This document shows positions 37,344-46,319 of a stretch of 64,000 nt of DNA, piece after piece. Below the pieces are notes generated by a model that saw nothing but the letters and a program-made list of their open reading frames with translations, was not told where the DNA came from and did not search any database. Positions within the stretch are counted from its first letter, which is position 1. Each line of letters opens with the position of its first letter. Origin of the DNA: Caldilineaceae bacterium (lineage in GTDB: Bacteria > Chloroflexota > Anaerolineae > Caldilineales > Caldilineaceae); NCBI GenBank assembly GCA_022821545.1, contig JAJEDJ010000030.1, positions 302,483 through 366,482 of the forward strand. The letters are read 5' to 3'. Made by a program: the position numbers and the translations under genes.

Positions 37344-38258
37344 GTGACAGGACCAGCTTTCAGGCAAGCAAGAGCGAAAGTTTCCAGCGCAGAACGCAAA
37401 GAGCGGCTCCTGTTTGCGTTACTCGTCGGGCCCAATCTCTTCCTCTTTTCCATCTTTACCTACTGGCCCCTTGTCTACAACGGCTATCTGAGCATGGTCC
37501 GCTGGGACTTTCTCGGACCGAAGGTCTGGGTGGGTTTCGGCAACTTCAGGCACCTCTTTACACAGGATGAATTCGCCCTCGTCCTCTGGAATACGGCCGT
37601 GTTCACTGTTTCGACCGTAGGTCTTATCTGTGGCTTTGGCCTGCTCATCGCGCTCTTACTCAACAGGTCGTTGCTGTGGCGCGACGGCGTGCGTGCGGTA
37701 GTCTTCAGCCCGGTCATGTTGAGCGGGGCAGCGATGGGGATTGTCTGGCTTTTCATTCTAGACCCCCGCTACGGACTTCTCGACGTTTTGCTCGGCTATG
37801 TCGGCCTTGATTCGCCGAACTGGCTGCTGGATACGAGATGGGCCATGGCCGGCGTAATCATCGTCCATGTCTGGAAGAACCTGGGCTATGCCGTCGTCAT
37901 CATCCTTGCCGGACTGCAGGCGATACCGAAGGAGTTGTATGAAGCTGCCCTCGTGGACGGCGCCGGCGCCTTCGGGCGATTTCACGCCGTCACCCTGCCT
38001 GGCCTGTCGCCCATCTTCTTTTTCCTCTTCGTGACGACGATGCTGGCCAGCTTCCAGTCCTTCGACATCATCCACGTGATGACGGAGGGCGGCCCGGTCA
38101 ACGCCACCACCACCCTTATCTACAACCTCTACGATGAGGCGTTCAAAGCGACTCGCGCCGGTCGGGCGGCGGTCTCCGCCGTAGTCCTTTTCCTGGGTAT
38201 GTTTGCCATTACGCTGATTCAGATGAGATTCAGCGAACGTCACGTCCACTACGCCTGA
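37344..38258 (+). CDS. Carbohydrate ABC transporter permease (MalF/UgpA type)
   Basis: A 304-residue inner-membrane permease with about six transmembrane helices and the EAA loop KELYEAALVDGAGAFGRFHAVTLPGL, the site where the ATPase docks. It starts with GTG at 37344 or near it; the next gene follows with no gap. With the next two genes it forms a three-gene importer operon for a carbohydrate. There is no ATPase gene beside it. Confidence 0.9.
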   Translation: MTGPAFRQARAKVSSAERKERLLFALLVGPNLFLFSIFTYWPLVYNGYLSMVRWDFLGPKVWVGFGNFRHLFTQDEFALVLWNTAVFTVSTVGLICGFGLLIALLLNRSLLWRDGVRAVVFSPVMLSGAAMGIVWLFILDPRYGLLDVLLGYVGLDSPNWLLDTRWAMAGVIIVHVWKNLGYAVVIILAGLQAIPKELYEAALVDGAGAFGRFHAVTLPGLSPIFFFLFVTTMLASFQSFDIIHVMTEGGPVNATTTLIYNLYDEAFKATRAGRAAVSAVVLFLGMFAITLIQMRFSERHVHYA

Positions 38259-39209
38259 ATGAAAATGGAAGATACCGCCAAAATGACGCAACAATACTCC
38301 CAGTCCTCTTGGCAGAATGGCGCCGTGCGGCGGAAAGACGGCGCCAGCGCGGCCAATACGCAGGTCAGCTGGGTTGGCCACCGCCGCAGTCGTGTTTCAG
38401 ATGGTCTGGGTTACGCCGGTATGGCTGTCGTGCTCCTGATGATCGGACTCCCGGTCTACTGGATGACAACGGGCGCATTCAAGTTTGACAGCGAAATCTA
38501 CCAGCTTCCCCCTACATGGTGGCCGCAACAGCCAACCCTTCAGAACTTCGCAGATGCCTGGACGTCCGTTCCCTTCGGCAACTTCTACATCAATACCATT
38601 GTAACGACATTCTTCGGCAGTGGGTTTGAGATCTTCTTCGGCGTCACCTCCGCCTATGCTTTTGTCTTTCTGCGCTTCCCCAAAAGGGACTGGATCTTTC
38701 TGATCCTGATTGCCGCGCTCATGATCCCCAACCAGGTCACCGTTCTTCCCAACTACCTGACGGTCGCCCGCGAACTTGGTTGGAGCAACACCTACCAGGG
38801 GATCGTTCTGCCAGGCGCGTCGGTCGCCTACGGGACTTTCCTGCTGCGCCAGTACTATATGAGCCTGCCGCGCGAGGTGTTTGATGCCGCAAAGGTTGAC
38901 GGCGCCGACCACCTTCGAACGCTGTGGTCCGTTGTAATTCCCCTGGCAAAGCCGGCCATCATCTCTTTCGGCCTGCTAAGTGTCGTCTCAAAGTGGAACG
39001 ACTACCTGTGGCCTCTGATTATCACCAACAGAGAAGAGTGGTACGTGCTGCCTATCGGCATTCGCTGGCTCATGGTGCAGGAGGGTTACATATCCTGGGG
39101 CCCGGTCATGGCGGGCACCGTGCTTGTCGTGCTGCCGGTCCTGATCATCTTTCTCTATGCTCAGAAGTACATCGTCGAAGGAATCGCGGCCGGCGCCGTC
39201 AAAGGCTGA
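38259..39209 (+). CDS. Carbohydrate ABC transporter permease (MalG/UgpE type)
   Basis: A 316-residue permease with a polar N-terminal extension of about 50 residues, six predicted helices and the EAA loop PREVFDAAKVDGADHLRTLWSVVIPLAKP. The C-terminal tail YAQKYIVEGIAAGAVKG is the MalG hallmark. The ATG directly abuts the stop of the MalF-type gene, indicating coupling; a second in-frame ATG lies two codons later. Confidence 0.9.
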   Translation: MKMEDTAKMTQQYSQSSWQNGAVRRKDGASAANTQVSWVGHRRSRVSDGLGYAGMAVVLLMIGLPVYWMTTGAFKFDSEIYQLPPTWWPQQPTLQNFADAWTSVPFGNFYINTIVTTFFGSGFEIFFGVTSAYAFVFLRFPKRDWIFLILIAALMIPNQVTVLPNYLTVARELGWSNTYQGIVLPGASVAYGTFLLRQYYMSLPREVFDAAKVDGADHLRTLWSVVIPLAKPAIISFGLLSVVSKWNDYLWPLIITNREEWYVLPIGIRWLMVQEGYISWGPVMAGTVLVVLPVLIIFLYAQKYIVEGIAAGAVKG

Positions 39210-39295
39210 CCGGCATCTGCATGCCCTGATTCCATCAGAAGTGAGCAAGACTCTATCCGAATTCGGTTCCAACCAACACTATGGAGAGACACACA

Positions 39296-40657
39296 ATGTC
39301 AAGGAATGAACACCGCTCAATCTCCCGGCGCGGGCTCCTCAAGGCAATGAGCGCCGGCGCCGGCATGGTTGCCCTGGCCGCCTGCGCCCCGGCACCAGCA
39401 GTTACCACCGAGAGCGAATCAGCTGCCGCTCCCGCTGCGGAGCCTCTGACCGTACTGCTTTGGAGCAGCTACAGCGGCAAAAACGGCGAGGCGGAGCAGG
39501 CTCTCGTTGACAAGTTCAATGAAGAGATGGCAGGTATGGACTTGCAGGTCGACTACCAGGTTCAGGGGAACTATGAGGAGACGGCCCAAAAGGTCACCGC
39601 AGCTCTACAGGCCCAGGACGCTCCGGACGTTGCTCTGCTGAGCGACGTCTGGTGGTTCAAGTTCTATCTGAACCAGACCCTGGTGCCGCTCAACGACCTG
39701 ATCGAGTCTCAGAACGTCGAAGTCGACGACTACCATGCGCCACTGATCGAAGAGGGCTATCGCCAGGGCGTGTATTGGTGGATCCCCTTCGCCCGCAGCA
39801 CGCCTCTCTTTTACTACAACAGGGAGATGTTTGATGCCGCCGGCCTGCCCGACCGCGGGCCTGCGACTTGGGAAGAGTTTGGCGAGTGGGCGCCTGACCT
39901 TGTCAGCAGGAACGGCGACGAGCTGGAGGTGGCTGCCTTCGTCCACCCCGACAGCGCGAGCTACATTGCCTGGCTCTTCCAGGGTGTGGCCTGGCAGTAT
40001 GGCGGCGCCTACAGCGACCCCGACTTCACCATGCGAATGACCGAAGAGGAGACGGTCGCCGCGGGCCGCTTCTACCACGATACGGTACACGCCTACGGCT
40101 GGGCGCGCCCTTCCAAGAGCATCGGTGAGGACTTTCTCAATGGCTTCAGCGCCGCGATGATGGCCTCGACAGGCAGCATGGGCGGACTTCGCGCCAATGC
40201 CGAGTTCGAATTCGGCACGGCATTCCTGCCTGAGCACGACTTCTTTGGGTGTTGCACTGGCGGCGCCGGTCTTGGCATCCTCAACACGACCGATGCCGAC
40301 ATATTGCCCTATGCCATGGATTACATTGCCTATGTCTCCAACCCGGAGAACACGGTCTTCTGGTCGAAGAGCACAGGGTATATGCCCGTGCGCAAGAGCG
40401 CAGCTACCAGTGACGAGATGACCAGCTACTACGAGGAGTTTCCTCAGTTCAAGACGGCAGTCGATCAGCTTGAACTGACCCGCCCGCAGGACAGCGCCCG
40501 GGTATGGGTGCCGAATGGCGATCAGATCATTGGCAAAGGGTTGGAACGCGTTACAGTTCTCGGTGAGGATGCCGCCGCGGTCTTCGCCGATGTGAATGAA
40601 ACGCTTGTCAACGAGGCCGCCCCGGTTCTCGAGACCCTGACAGTGGTAGAGAGCTAA
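39296..40657 (+). CDS. Carbohydrate ABC transporter substrate-binding lipoprotein (UgpB-like)
   Basis: A 453-residue extracellular sugar-binding lipoprotein. A twin-arginine-like signal (SRRGLLKAM) ends in a lipobox LAA-C30. The mature part is a type 2 periplasmic-binding protein with PFARSTPLFYYNREMFDAAGLP, a segment typical of UgpB-like sugar or glycerol-phosphate binders. The ATG at 39296 has GGAG nine bases upstream; an in-frame ATG at 39281 has no site. It is the last gene of the importer operon and is followed by a terminator. The ligand is unknown. Confidence 0.9.
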   Translation: MSRNEHRSISRRGLLKAMSAGAGMVALAACAPAPAVTTESESAAAPAAEPLTVLLWSSYSGKNGEAEQALVDKFNEEMAGMDLQVDYQVQGNYEETAQKVTAALQAQDAPDVALLSDVWWFKFYLNQTLVPLNDLIESQNVEVDDYHAPLIEEGYRQGVYWWIPFARSTPLFYYNREMFDAAGLPDRGPATWEEFGEWAPDLVSRNGDELEVAAFVHPDSASYIAWLFQGVAWQYGGAYSDPDFTMRMTEEETVAAGRFYHDTVHAYGWARPSKSIGEDFLNGFSAAMMASTGSMGGLRANAEFEFGTAFLPEHDFFGCCTGGAGLGILNTTDADILPYAMDYIAYVSNPENTVFWSKSTGYMPVRKSAATSDEMTSYYEEFPQFKTAVDQLELTRPQDSARVWVPNGDQIIGKGLERVTVLGEDAAAVFADVNETLVNEAAPVLETLTVVES

Positions 40658-40690
40658 CGACCCTACTTGCGCAGAAGGGCAAAGCTATAG

Positions 40691-40735
40691 AGGGGGAGGG
40701 AGCGCATCTTGAGGCTCTCTCCCCCTTTGTATTTG
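40691..40735 (+). terminator. Intrinsic terminator of the ABC importer operon
   Basis: AGGGGGAGGGAGC (40691-40703) pairs with GCTCTCTCCCCCT (40714-40726), one mismatch, followed by TTTGTATTT. Confidence 0.82.
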
Positions 40736-40861
40736 CTTCAACTGTGCCTTCTCAGTTGTGAAGGATTTGAACCTAAGGCCTGCAGTTTGCCGGCCCAATT
40801 AAAGAGGACAATGCTGTTTTCCTTACGGATTAGCGCGGCGAAATGTGCTTTGTATTAGTCC

Positions 40862-41512
40862 ATGGAAGAGAATCCAGAGGACCTTCTAACTGTCGTAATC
40901 TTCGCCGATGATTCGCTGACCTTGCATGGTCTTGCAGCGATCCTGGTGCAGGAACCGGGCTTTAACGTTGTCCCCATTGCGTCAGATGCCCAACTGACAC
41001 CCGCAACTGTCGCCGGCGCCGATGTCTTGATGTGGGACACCGGCCGCGACGCCGCGTCTACCTTAGCAGAAATGGTCGGGGATTCGCTGTCCGAATTGAT
41101 CGAGGAGGGTCTGCCTGTCATCGCCATCCTACCCGTAGGCGAAGCTCCCGGGGTCGTCGGTCAATTGGGTCTAGCCGGGTTCCTTCCCCGCAGTGTCAGG
41201 GCGCGTCAGTTACGCGCTGCCCTCCATGCGGCTGCTGCAGGGCTCATGGTCATGGACCCCGCTTTGTCCGATCCGCAGTGGACGGCAGCAGCCCCGTTTA
41301 TGCTGTCAATGCCAGAGCCTCTTTCGCCGCGAGAGCAGGAGGCGCTTTTCCTGCTTGCCGAGGGACTGACGAACCGCGCCATCGGCGTTCGACTGGGCAT
41401 CAGCGAGAACACGGCGAAATTCCACGTGCAGGCAGTCTACGCAAAGTTAGGTGTCAATAGCCGTACAGAAGCTGTCGTCCAGGCAACGCGACTGGGTCTC
41501 CTCACTCTCTGA
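40862..41512 (+). CDS. LuxR/NarL-type response regulator-like transcription factor
   Basis: A 216-residue DNA-binding protein. The C-terminal LuxR helix-turn-helix (LSPREQEALFLLAEGLTNRA, then GISENTAKFHVQAVYAKLG) is canonical. The N-terminal half is receiver-like (VVIFADDSLTLHGLAAILVQ) with a possible phospho-acceptor Asp in LMWDTG, but the region is divergent and may not be phosphorylated. No sensor kinase gene is adjacent. It lies 208 bases upstream of a trypsin-PDZ protease on the same strand. Confidence 0.85.
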   Translation: MEENPEDLLTVVIFADDSLTLHGLAAILVQEPGFNVVPIASDAQLTPATVAGADVLMWDTGRDAASTLAEMVGDSLSELIEEGLPVIAILPVGEAPGVVGQLGLAGFLPRSVRARQLRAALHAAAAGLMVMDPALSDPQWTAAAPFMLSMPEPLSPREQEALFLLAEGLTNRAIGVRLGISENTAKFHVQAVYAKLGVNSRTEAVVQATRLGLLTL

Positions 41513-41720
41513 GCGCATCAACTACGCAAGCGAGCGCTGCCGCGTTGCCGAGCGCGAGCAAACAGCGCAAAAACCTTCTCTCCTACCCGAATTGACGGGT
41601 TCCACCTGTCAGATCAGCAGATGCAATGAATGACGGCAAGCGTTATTGTTGAGTCTGCAACAGTTGCAAGCGCCTGCGGGCCCGGAAGCTCGCAATATAG
41701 AGTTTCAAATGGAGCAAAAA

Positions 41721-42629
41721 ATGGTTGCAGAACTCAAGAATTTTTCTGACGAAATGGCGGCGAACGTAGAATCGGCCGGGCATAGCGTTGTGCAAGTGAA
41801 TGGCCGGCGCCGCTATCCCGCAAGTGGGATCGTATGGTCGGAGGACGGGGTGATCGTTACCGCCAACCATGTTGTCAGAACGGACGAGATCCGTGTCGGG
41901 CTGCCCAATGGCGACGTAGTGGACGCGACTCTCATCGGACGGGACAGCAGCATCGATCTGGCTGCGTTACAGGTCGAAAAAGAAGGGCTGGCCGCCGTCG
42001 CCTGGTCACGCGAAGAAGAACTGCGGGTTGGCGCGATGGTATTCGCCATTGGCCGACCGGGTCCAACGCTGCAAGCCTCCATGGGCATTGTCAGCGCCCT
42101 GGACGGGTCCTGGCGCCTGCATGGCGGCGGTCAAATCAGCCATTACGTGCGCGCCGATCTGGTCATGTACCCTGGCTTCTCAGGCGGCCCAATCGTAGAC
42201 TGCCGTGGACGGGTCGTCGGCATGGCGACGTCCGCCATGAGTCGGGACGGCGGCATTGCCTTGACGCGGGCGACTGTCGGGCCAACAGTGGACTCCTTGC
42301 TGAAACATGGCTCTGTTCGCCGCGGCTACCTGGGTGTTGGCGTTCAGACCGTTCAGCTACCCGCCGGCATCAGAAAGGAACTGGAACAGGAGACGGGCGT
42401 GCTGCTCAACTCGGTCGAGCCTGACAGCCCTGCGGAGCGGGGAGGCCTGGTGGTGGGCGACATTCTCGTCAACTTTAACGGGGAACCGATCTTCAGTCCT
42501 GACGAACTGGCAGTCGTTCTAAGAAGCGATCTGACAGACAAAGAGGCACATGTGCGAATTATTCGCGGCGGAGCGGTGCGAGAAGTGACGGTCGAGATCG
42601 CAACAGGAGGGGAGCGGAGAAGACAATGA
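41721..42629 (+). CDS. Trypsin-like serine protease with PDZ domain (HtrA/DegP family), no signal peptide
   Basis: A 302-residue S1C protease with the complete triad H50 (TANHVV), D79 (SSIDLAALQ) and S154 (GFSGGPIV), and one PDZ domain (about 205-295, GVLLNSVEPDSPAERGGLVVGD). HtrA proteins usually carry a signal peptide or anchor; none is visible here, so it may work in the cytoplasm. The ATG at 41721 has GGAG six bases upstream, better than ATGs at 41646 and 41709. Its stop overlaps the ATG of a truncated ABC ATPase (ATGA). Confidence 0.88.
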   Translation: MVAELKNFSDEMAANVESAGHSVVQVNGRRRYPASGIVWSEDGVIVTANHVVRTDEIRVGLPNGDVVDATLIGRDSSIDLAALQVEKEGLAAVAWSREEELRVGAMVFAIGRPGPTLQASMGIVSALDGSWRLHGGGQISHYVRADLVMYPGFSGGPIVDCRGRVVGMATSAMSRDGGIALTRATVGPTVDSLLKHGSVRRGYLGVGVQTVQLPAGIRKELEQETGVLLNSVEPDSPAERGGLVVGDILVNFNGEPIFSPDELAVVLRSDLTDKEAHVRIIRGGAVREVTVEIATGGERRRQ

Positions 42630-42736
42630 AGAGCGAAAACGCAGTAGTCGCCAGTTCTCTCTCACGCAGTTTCGGCACCGTCAGGGCAGTCGAATCCGTC
42701 GATCTCCAGAACTTCGTGGAGGCAAGCGGCATTTCT
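42626..42736 (+). pseudogene. Truncated ABC transporter ATPase (first ~26 codons only)
   Basis: An ATG at 42626 overlaps the protease stop (ATGA) and opens a frame reading VVASSLSRSFGTVRAVESVD, the typical first strand of an ABC ATPase. The Walker A motif that should follow is absent: after about 26 codons the sequence runs into the convergent NUDIX gene. This is a deletion junction, and the original operon was probably protease plus ABC exporter. Confidence 0.65.
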
Positions 42737-43324
42737 CTAAGTTTCATACACAGCTTGAAGCAGAGCGGCCTCACCCAACGAAAGCGTCAGCCGCTGAACC
42801 GCCGATAGTGTTCGAAACTCTGCGCCAAGCTCGAAACCGTCTACTTCCAAGGCCTCGGGGTAATAGCTGTCAGCCTCTGCCCGGTACAGCAACTGAAGAA
42901 AGTCCGGGTAGGGGTAGCGGTGACCGGCCGGTTTTGGCGAGTGGATATGGTAGTGAAACAGACCAATGCGTTCCGGTTCGCCTCGAACAGTCCAGCCGGT
43001 CTCCTCCAACAGTTCCCGCCTCAAGGCTTCAAGGAGCCCTTCACCATCATCCAGGCGTCCGCCGGGCACGATGTGCTCGCCGTCAGGGTCCCGCATCACC
43101 ATGACTTGCGGGCCTCGCGTCAGGATAGCCCTAACGGAAGTTACCAGGTTCAAGGGTGGTGCGTCCGACGGGTCCAGCGCATAGGTAGTTCGTGTCTGGA
43201 CGAACTCCTTGCCGACTCCCGACCAGTCCAGGCGTTCCGCGGCCAGCGGCGTCCTCCCTCGAAGGAACGCCTTCAACTTCCGGTCAACCGTCGTGCTTAT
43301 TGGGGGCGTACTTCTCGGAGTCAT
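42737..43324 (-). CDS. NUDIX hydrolase
   Basis: A 195-residue NUDIX protein with a perfect signature (GGRLDDGEGLLEALRRELLE then ETG, about 88-110) that binds Mg2+ and hydrolyses nucleoside diphosphate derivatives. The N-terminal 60 residues (RKLKAFLRGRTPLAAERLDW) are an extra element. The ATG at 43324 overlaps the stop of the exonuclease gene (ATGA), so the long open frame from 43537 is not used. The substrate is unknown. Its 3' end meets the truncated ABC ATPase. Confidence 0.87.
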   Translation of the reverse strand: MTPRSTPPISTTVDRKLKAFLRGRTPLAAERLDWSGVGKEFVQTRTTYALDPSDAPPLNLVTSVRAILTRGPQVMVMRDPDGEHIVPGGRLDDGEGLLEALRRELLEETGWTVRGEPERIGLFHYHIHSPKPAGHRYPYPDFLQLLYRAEADSYYPEALEVDGFELGAEFRTLSAVQRLTLSLGEAALLQAVYET

Positions 43325-43884
43325 GGAGAATCGGCAGGCCCGGCCATGTGCCGGAAAACCGCGCTTGTCAGTCTGGCGTCGTCCACTGCTCTGTGACTGT
43401 TGGGTAGGGCGATACCGCACTGCTGACCCGCCTTCTGCAGGCTCTGCCACTTCATGTTGCCGATGCCCAGGAGTTCGCCATAGTAGAGGGCGTACATCTT
43501 CATTACGCAGAAGGCTCTCCCTCCCAACTCCTCCCATGGCAGATCATGCCGCTGGTGCGACTGCCGCATCATGCGCAGGTCAAAGTCAGCGTTGAAAATG
43601 CCCACGCGGCGGCCGGCGAAGAGCCGCTGTACCTGCGGCCAGACCTCCGGCCAGGTTGGCGCGTCCAGCACCATTTCGTTGGTGATGCCATGCACCGACG
43701 TCGCGTCGGCGGGGATGCGCCGCTTCGGGCGCACCAGACTGTCGAGCAATGTCCGGCCGGCCGCATCGACGACACCGATCTCGACGATCTCCGCGAATCT
43801 GTCGAGGCCGGTCGTTTCGGTGTCGAAGAAGAGGGGATCACTTTGGATGATCCTGCGGGCGCGCAGGACTGTATTCTGACTCAT
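43321..43884 (-). CDS. DnaQ-like 3'-5' exonuclease
   Basis: A 187-residue DEDDh exonuclease with FFDTETTGLD (D21, E23), a VHGIT segment, FNADFDLRMM (second Asp region) and HRAVDDA (His and final Asp). It lacks a polymerase domain, so it may act in repair or RNA processing. It overlaps the NUDIX gene by four bases (ATGA), forming a two-gene operon for nucleotide housekeeping. Confidence 0.87.
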   Translation of the reverse strand: MSQNTVLRARRIIQSDPLFFDTETTGLDRFAEIVEIGVVDAAGRTLLDSLVRPKRRIPADATSVHGITNEMVLDAPTWPEVWPQVQRLFAGRRVGIFNADFDLRMMRQSHQRHDLPWEELGGRAFCVMKMYALYYGELLGIGNMKWQSLQKAGQQCGIALPNSHRAVDDARLTSAVFRHMAGPADSP

Positions 43885-43981
43885 ATGGCGACTTTGAACT
43901 CAATGCTTTTTGAGGAAGGATTTTGAACGGAATTATCAGCCGCAATTTGAAATGAAACAGCGCGTGTTCGCGACCTCCAGA

Positions 43982-45004
43982 TCACAACTGCACAGGGTCG
44001 GTCCGCCTCGCCGATTCATAGGCCGCCAGAGCGACCTCCAACGCACGCAAACCGTCTTCGCCGTCTACTGACGGCTCCCGGCCCTCCCGGATCATGGCGA
44101 CGAAGTCGGCGACAAGGCCCTCGTCGCCGCTGCTGCCCCAATTGACGTCGGAAGTCTTGCCCGCTTCGTCTGAACTTACGTGGAGATTCTGTTCGAATGC
44201 GTCGATGCAGATCAGGCCGTTCTCACCAAGTACATCCAGCTTCACGTCTCCCCACGTCGGGTAGCTGGGCGGCCGCGACCAACTGGTGTCGAGCGTGCCA
44301 AAGATACCGTTTGCCAGCTGGAAGCTCAATAGCCCGACATCGTCCATGCCAAGGCCGGGATGCAGGAGTTCGCGTCCGACCTCGGCGTAGACCTCCACGA
44401 CTTCAGTGCCCCAGATCCAGCGAATCAGGTCGACGACATGCACCGTGTGATCGATGACGGCGCCTCCGCCGGCGAGCTTCGCATCGACGAACCAGCGGCC
44501 CGGCATCGAGCCATGATTGGTGGTCTTGACGCTGTATACCTCGCCCAGCACACCGGACTCCACCTGCGACTTCAGTTCCATGACCGGCGGCGAGAAGCGC
44601 ATCGGAAAGGCGATCTGTAATTTGGTTCCGGACTCACGACAACGGTCGATCATGGCCTGGCCATCGCTGACAGTCGTGGCAATCGGCTTTTCGCACAGAA
44701 TCCCGCGGACCTTGCCGGCGGCTTGAAGGACAAGCGGGGCATGGAGAGCGTTCTCAGAGCAGATGATCGCTCCGTCCAACTCCTGGTCCAACAGGCCCTC
44801 GGACCGTCTGAAATAGGGCACGTTGAATTGGGCGGCAATACGACCGCCGCGATCATAGTCATCGTCGTAGATACCCGCCAGCGTCACACCTTCCATCTGC
44901 GCAAGAAAGTGGATATAGCTGGCCGCATGCATGTGGGCAAAGCTGAACATTCCGACACGGACTTCGGACGAAGATTCGGGGCCCCGGGTCTCGGCATTCT
45001 CCAT
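43982..45004 (-). CDS. Gfo/Idh/MocA family oxidoreductase with atypical nucleotide loop
   Basis: A 340-residue homologue. The usual GxGxxG loop is replaced by VGMFSFAHMHAASYIHF, so NAD(P) binding is altered, yet the lysine motif LCEKPIATT and the catalytic-domain segment GGGAVIDHTVHVVDLIRWIWG are intact. The ATG at 45004 has AAGGA ten bases upstream; an ATG at 45022 lacks a site. It is one of three Gfo/Idh/MocA genes lying in tandem with short gaps, which may act on successive sugar intermediates. Confidence 0.85.
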   Translation of the reverse strand: MENAETRGPESSSEVRVGMFSFAHMHAASYIHFLAQMEGVTLAGIYDDDYDRGGRIAAQFNVPYFRRSEGLLDQELDGAIICSENALHAPLVLQAAGKVRGILCEKPIATTVSDGQAMIDRCRESGTKLQIAFPMRFSPPVMELKSQVESGVLGEVYSVKTTNHGSMPGRWFVDAKLAGGGAVIDHTVHVVDLIRWIWGTEVVEVYAEVGRELLHPGLGMDDVGLLSFQLANGIFGTLDTSWSRPPSYPTWGDVKLDVLGENGLICIDAFEQNLHVSSDEAGKTSDVNWGSSGDEGLVADFVAMIREGREPSVDGEDGLRALEVALAAYESARRTDPVQL

Positions 45005-45104
45005 GGTTTCGAGTTCCTTCATTACGTTTCTGTTGCAGCCGGCAGTTAGACTTTTTCGCGCAACCTGTACGGGTCAGTTAAGGGCAACCTCGAATCTGGC
45101 TGCC

Positions 45105-46118
45105 TCAACTGATGGTGACCGCCTTACCCGTCTCCAGGCTCTTTATGGCGGCGCGTGAGATTTTCACGGCCATCAGCCCATCGTAAGGTGTCACCAGGAA
45201 GGGCTCTTCCGCCTCGGCGCAACTGACAAAGTGCGCAAGCTCCGCATAGTAGGGATCGTGCCGGGGGGCGGTGGGCGAACTGCCGGAGGAAGCCAGGCTC
45301 CCGTCTTCCTGGGCAATGGCGACTTCCACGGGCTGCCGCGCCCGCGAATCCCATTCGATGACCCCTTTCGTCCCGGCGATTTCGATGCGGGTGGAAGAGC
45401 GACCGCGGGGGTAGGACCAGCTGCCTTCAATATGGCCGACAGCGCCGCTGGCAAAGCGCACTGTCAGCAGCGCGTGGTCCTTCGGCTCCTTGCCCGCGAA
45501 CATCATTCCACGCGCAAAGACGCGCTCGATCTCGCCAAGGCACCAGCGTTGATAGTCGATGTCATGAATGCAGAGGTCCAACAGCACCCCGCCGCTCTGG
45601 GCAAAGTCGGCGTAGTAGCTGGTTATCGCCAGACCTTTTCGCCAGCCGGAGCCACCATCAGGGTAGCTGCCGCTGCGGACGGTGCGAATGACGCCCGGCG
45701 CGCCGATCGCGCCGCTGTCCAAAACCTGCTTGGCCTTTGCGAACTGAGGGAAGAACCGGACGACCATCGCCACAAACAGAGGCGTACCTGTGCGTTCGGC
45801 GGCGTCCACTATCCGCTCGCAGTCGGCGACGGAGTTGGCAAGGGGCTTTTCGCAAACGGTAGGCAGTCCGGCCTCCAGCGCCGCCACCACCGGCCCGACG
45901 TGGGCCGTGCCAGGCGTGCATACGTCAACGTAGTCAACGGCATCGAACAGCTCGTTCAAGCTGCTGAACACTTTGCCACCGGACCGCTGTACAGCGCCCC
46001 GGGCGGCATCCTCAACGATGTCGTAGAAACCGGCCAGTTCGATATCCGGCATCCGGCTCCAGCGGTCGGCGTGCGTTCTGGAAATCCCACCGGCCCCGAC
46101 GATCCCGACTCGCTTCAT
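45105..46118 (-). CDS. Gfo/Idh/MocA family oxidoreductase
   Basis: A 337-residue enzyme with IVGAGGISRTHADRW, VCEKPLANS and a catalytic-domain GGVLLDLCIHDIDYQRWCLG. The GxGxxG loop and the lysine are intact, so it should be a functional NAD(P)-dependent sugar or polyol dehydrogenase. AAGGGGAACGCCTG precedes the ATG. It is the middle gene of three tandem Gfo/Idh/MocA genes; it shows no close similarity to them beyond the fold motifs. Confidence 0.87.
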   Translation of the reverse strand: MKRVGIVGAGGISRTHADRWSRMPDIELAGFYDIVEDAARGAVQRSGGKVFSSLNELFDAVDYVDVCTPGTAHVGPVVAALEAGLPTVCEKPLANSVADCERIVDAAERTGTPLFVAMVVRFFPQFAKAKQVLDSGAIGAPGVIRTVRSGSYPDGGSGWRKGLAITSYYADFAQSGGVLLDLCIHDIDYQRWCLGEIERVFARGMMFAGKEPKDHALLTVRFASGAVGHIEGSWSYPRGRSSTRIEIAGTKGVIEWDSRARQPVEVAIAQEDGSLASSGSSPTAPRHDPYYAELAHFVSCAEAEEPFLVTPYDGLMAVKISRAAIKSLETGKAVTIS

Positions 46119-46319
46119 CAGGCGTTCCCCTTTTCGCTATCCTGGACATTATGCTCGTTTCTCAGTCAAACCAGTTCGGGCCGCTGAGTAGGGCAGCCCT
46201 GCACTTTCAGGCAAATTCAAGCATTTTGTTGGCATAGTCCCTGCCCGCAGAAGGAGAAGGTAACTGGCTCATTCCGACCATTCAACTGTTTTGACGTGGA
46301 GGGCGCCGGTCTTGGCGAT

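Noticed and set aside
40750..40800. A GGATTTGAACC segment resembling the T-arm complement of a tRNA
   Set aside because: No acceptor, D or anticodon stem can be formed around it.
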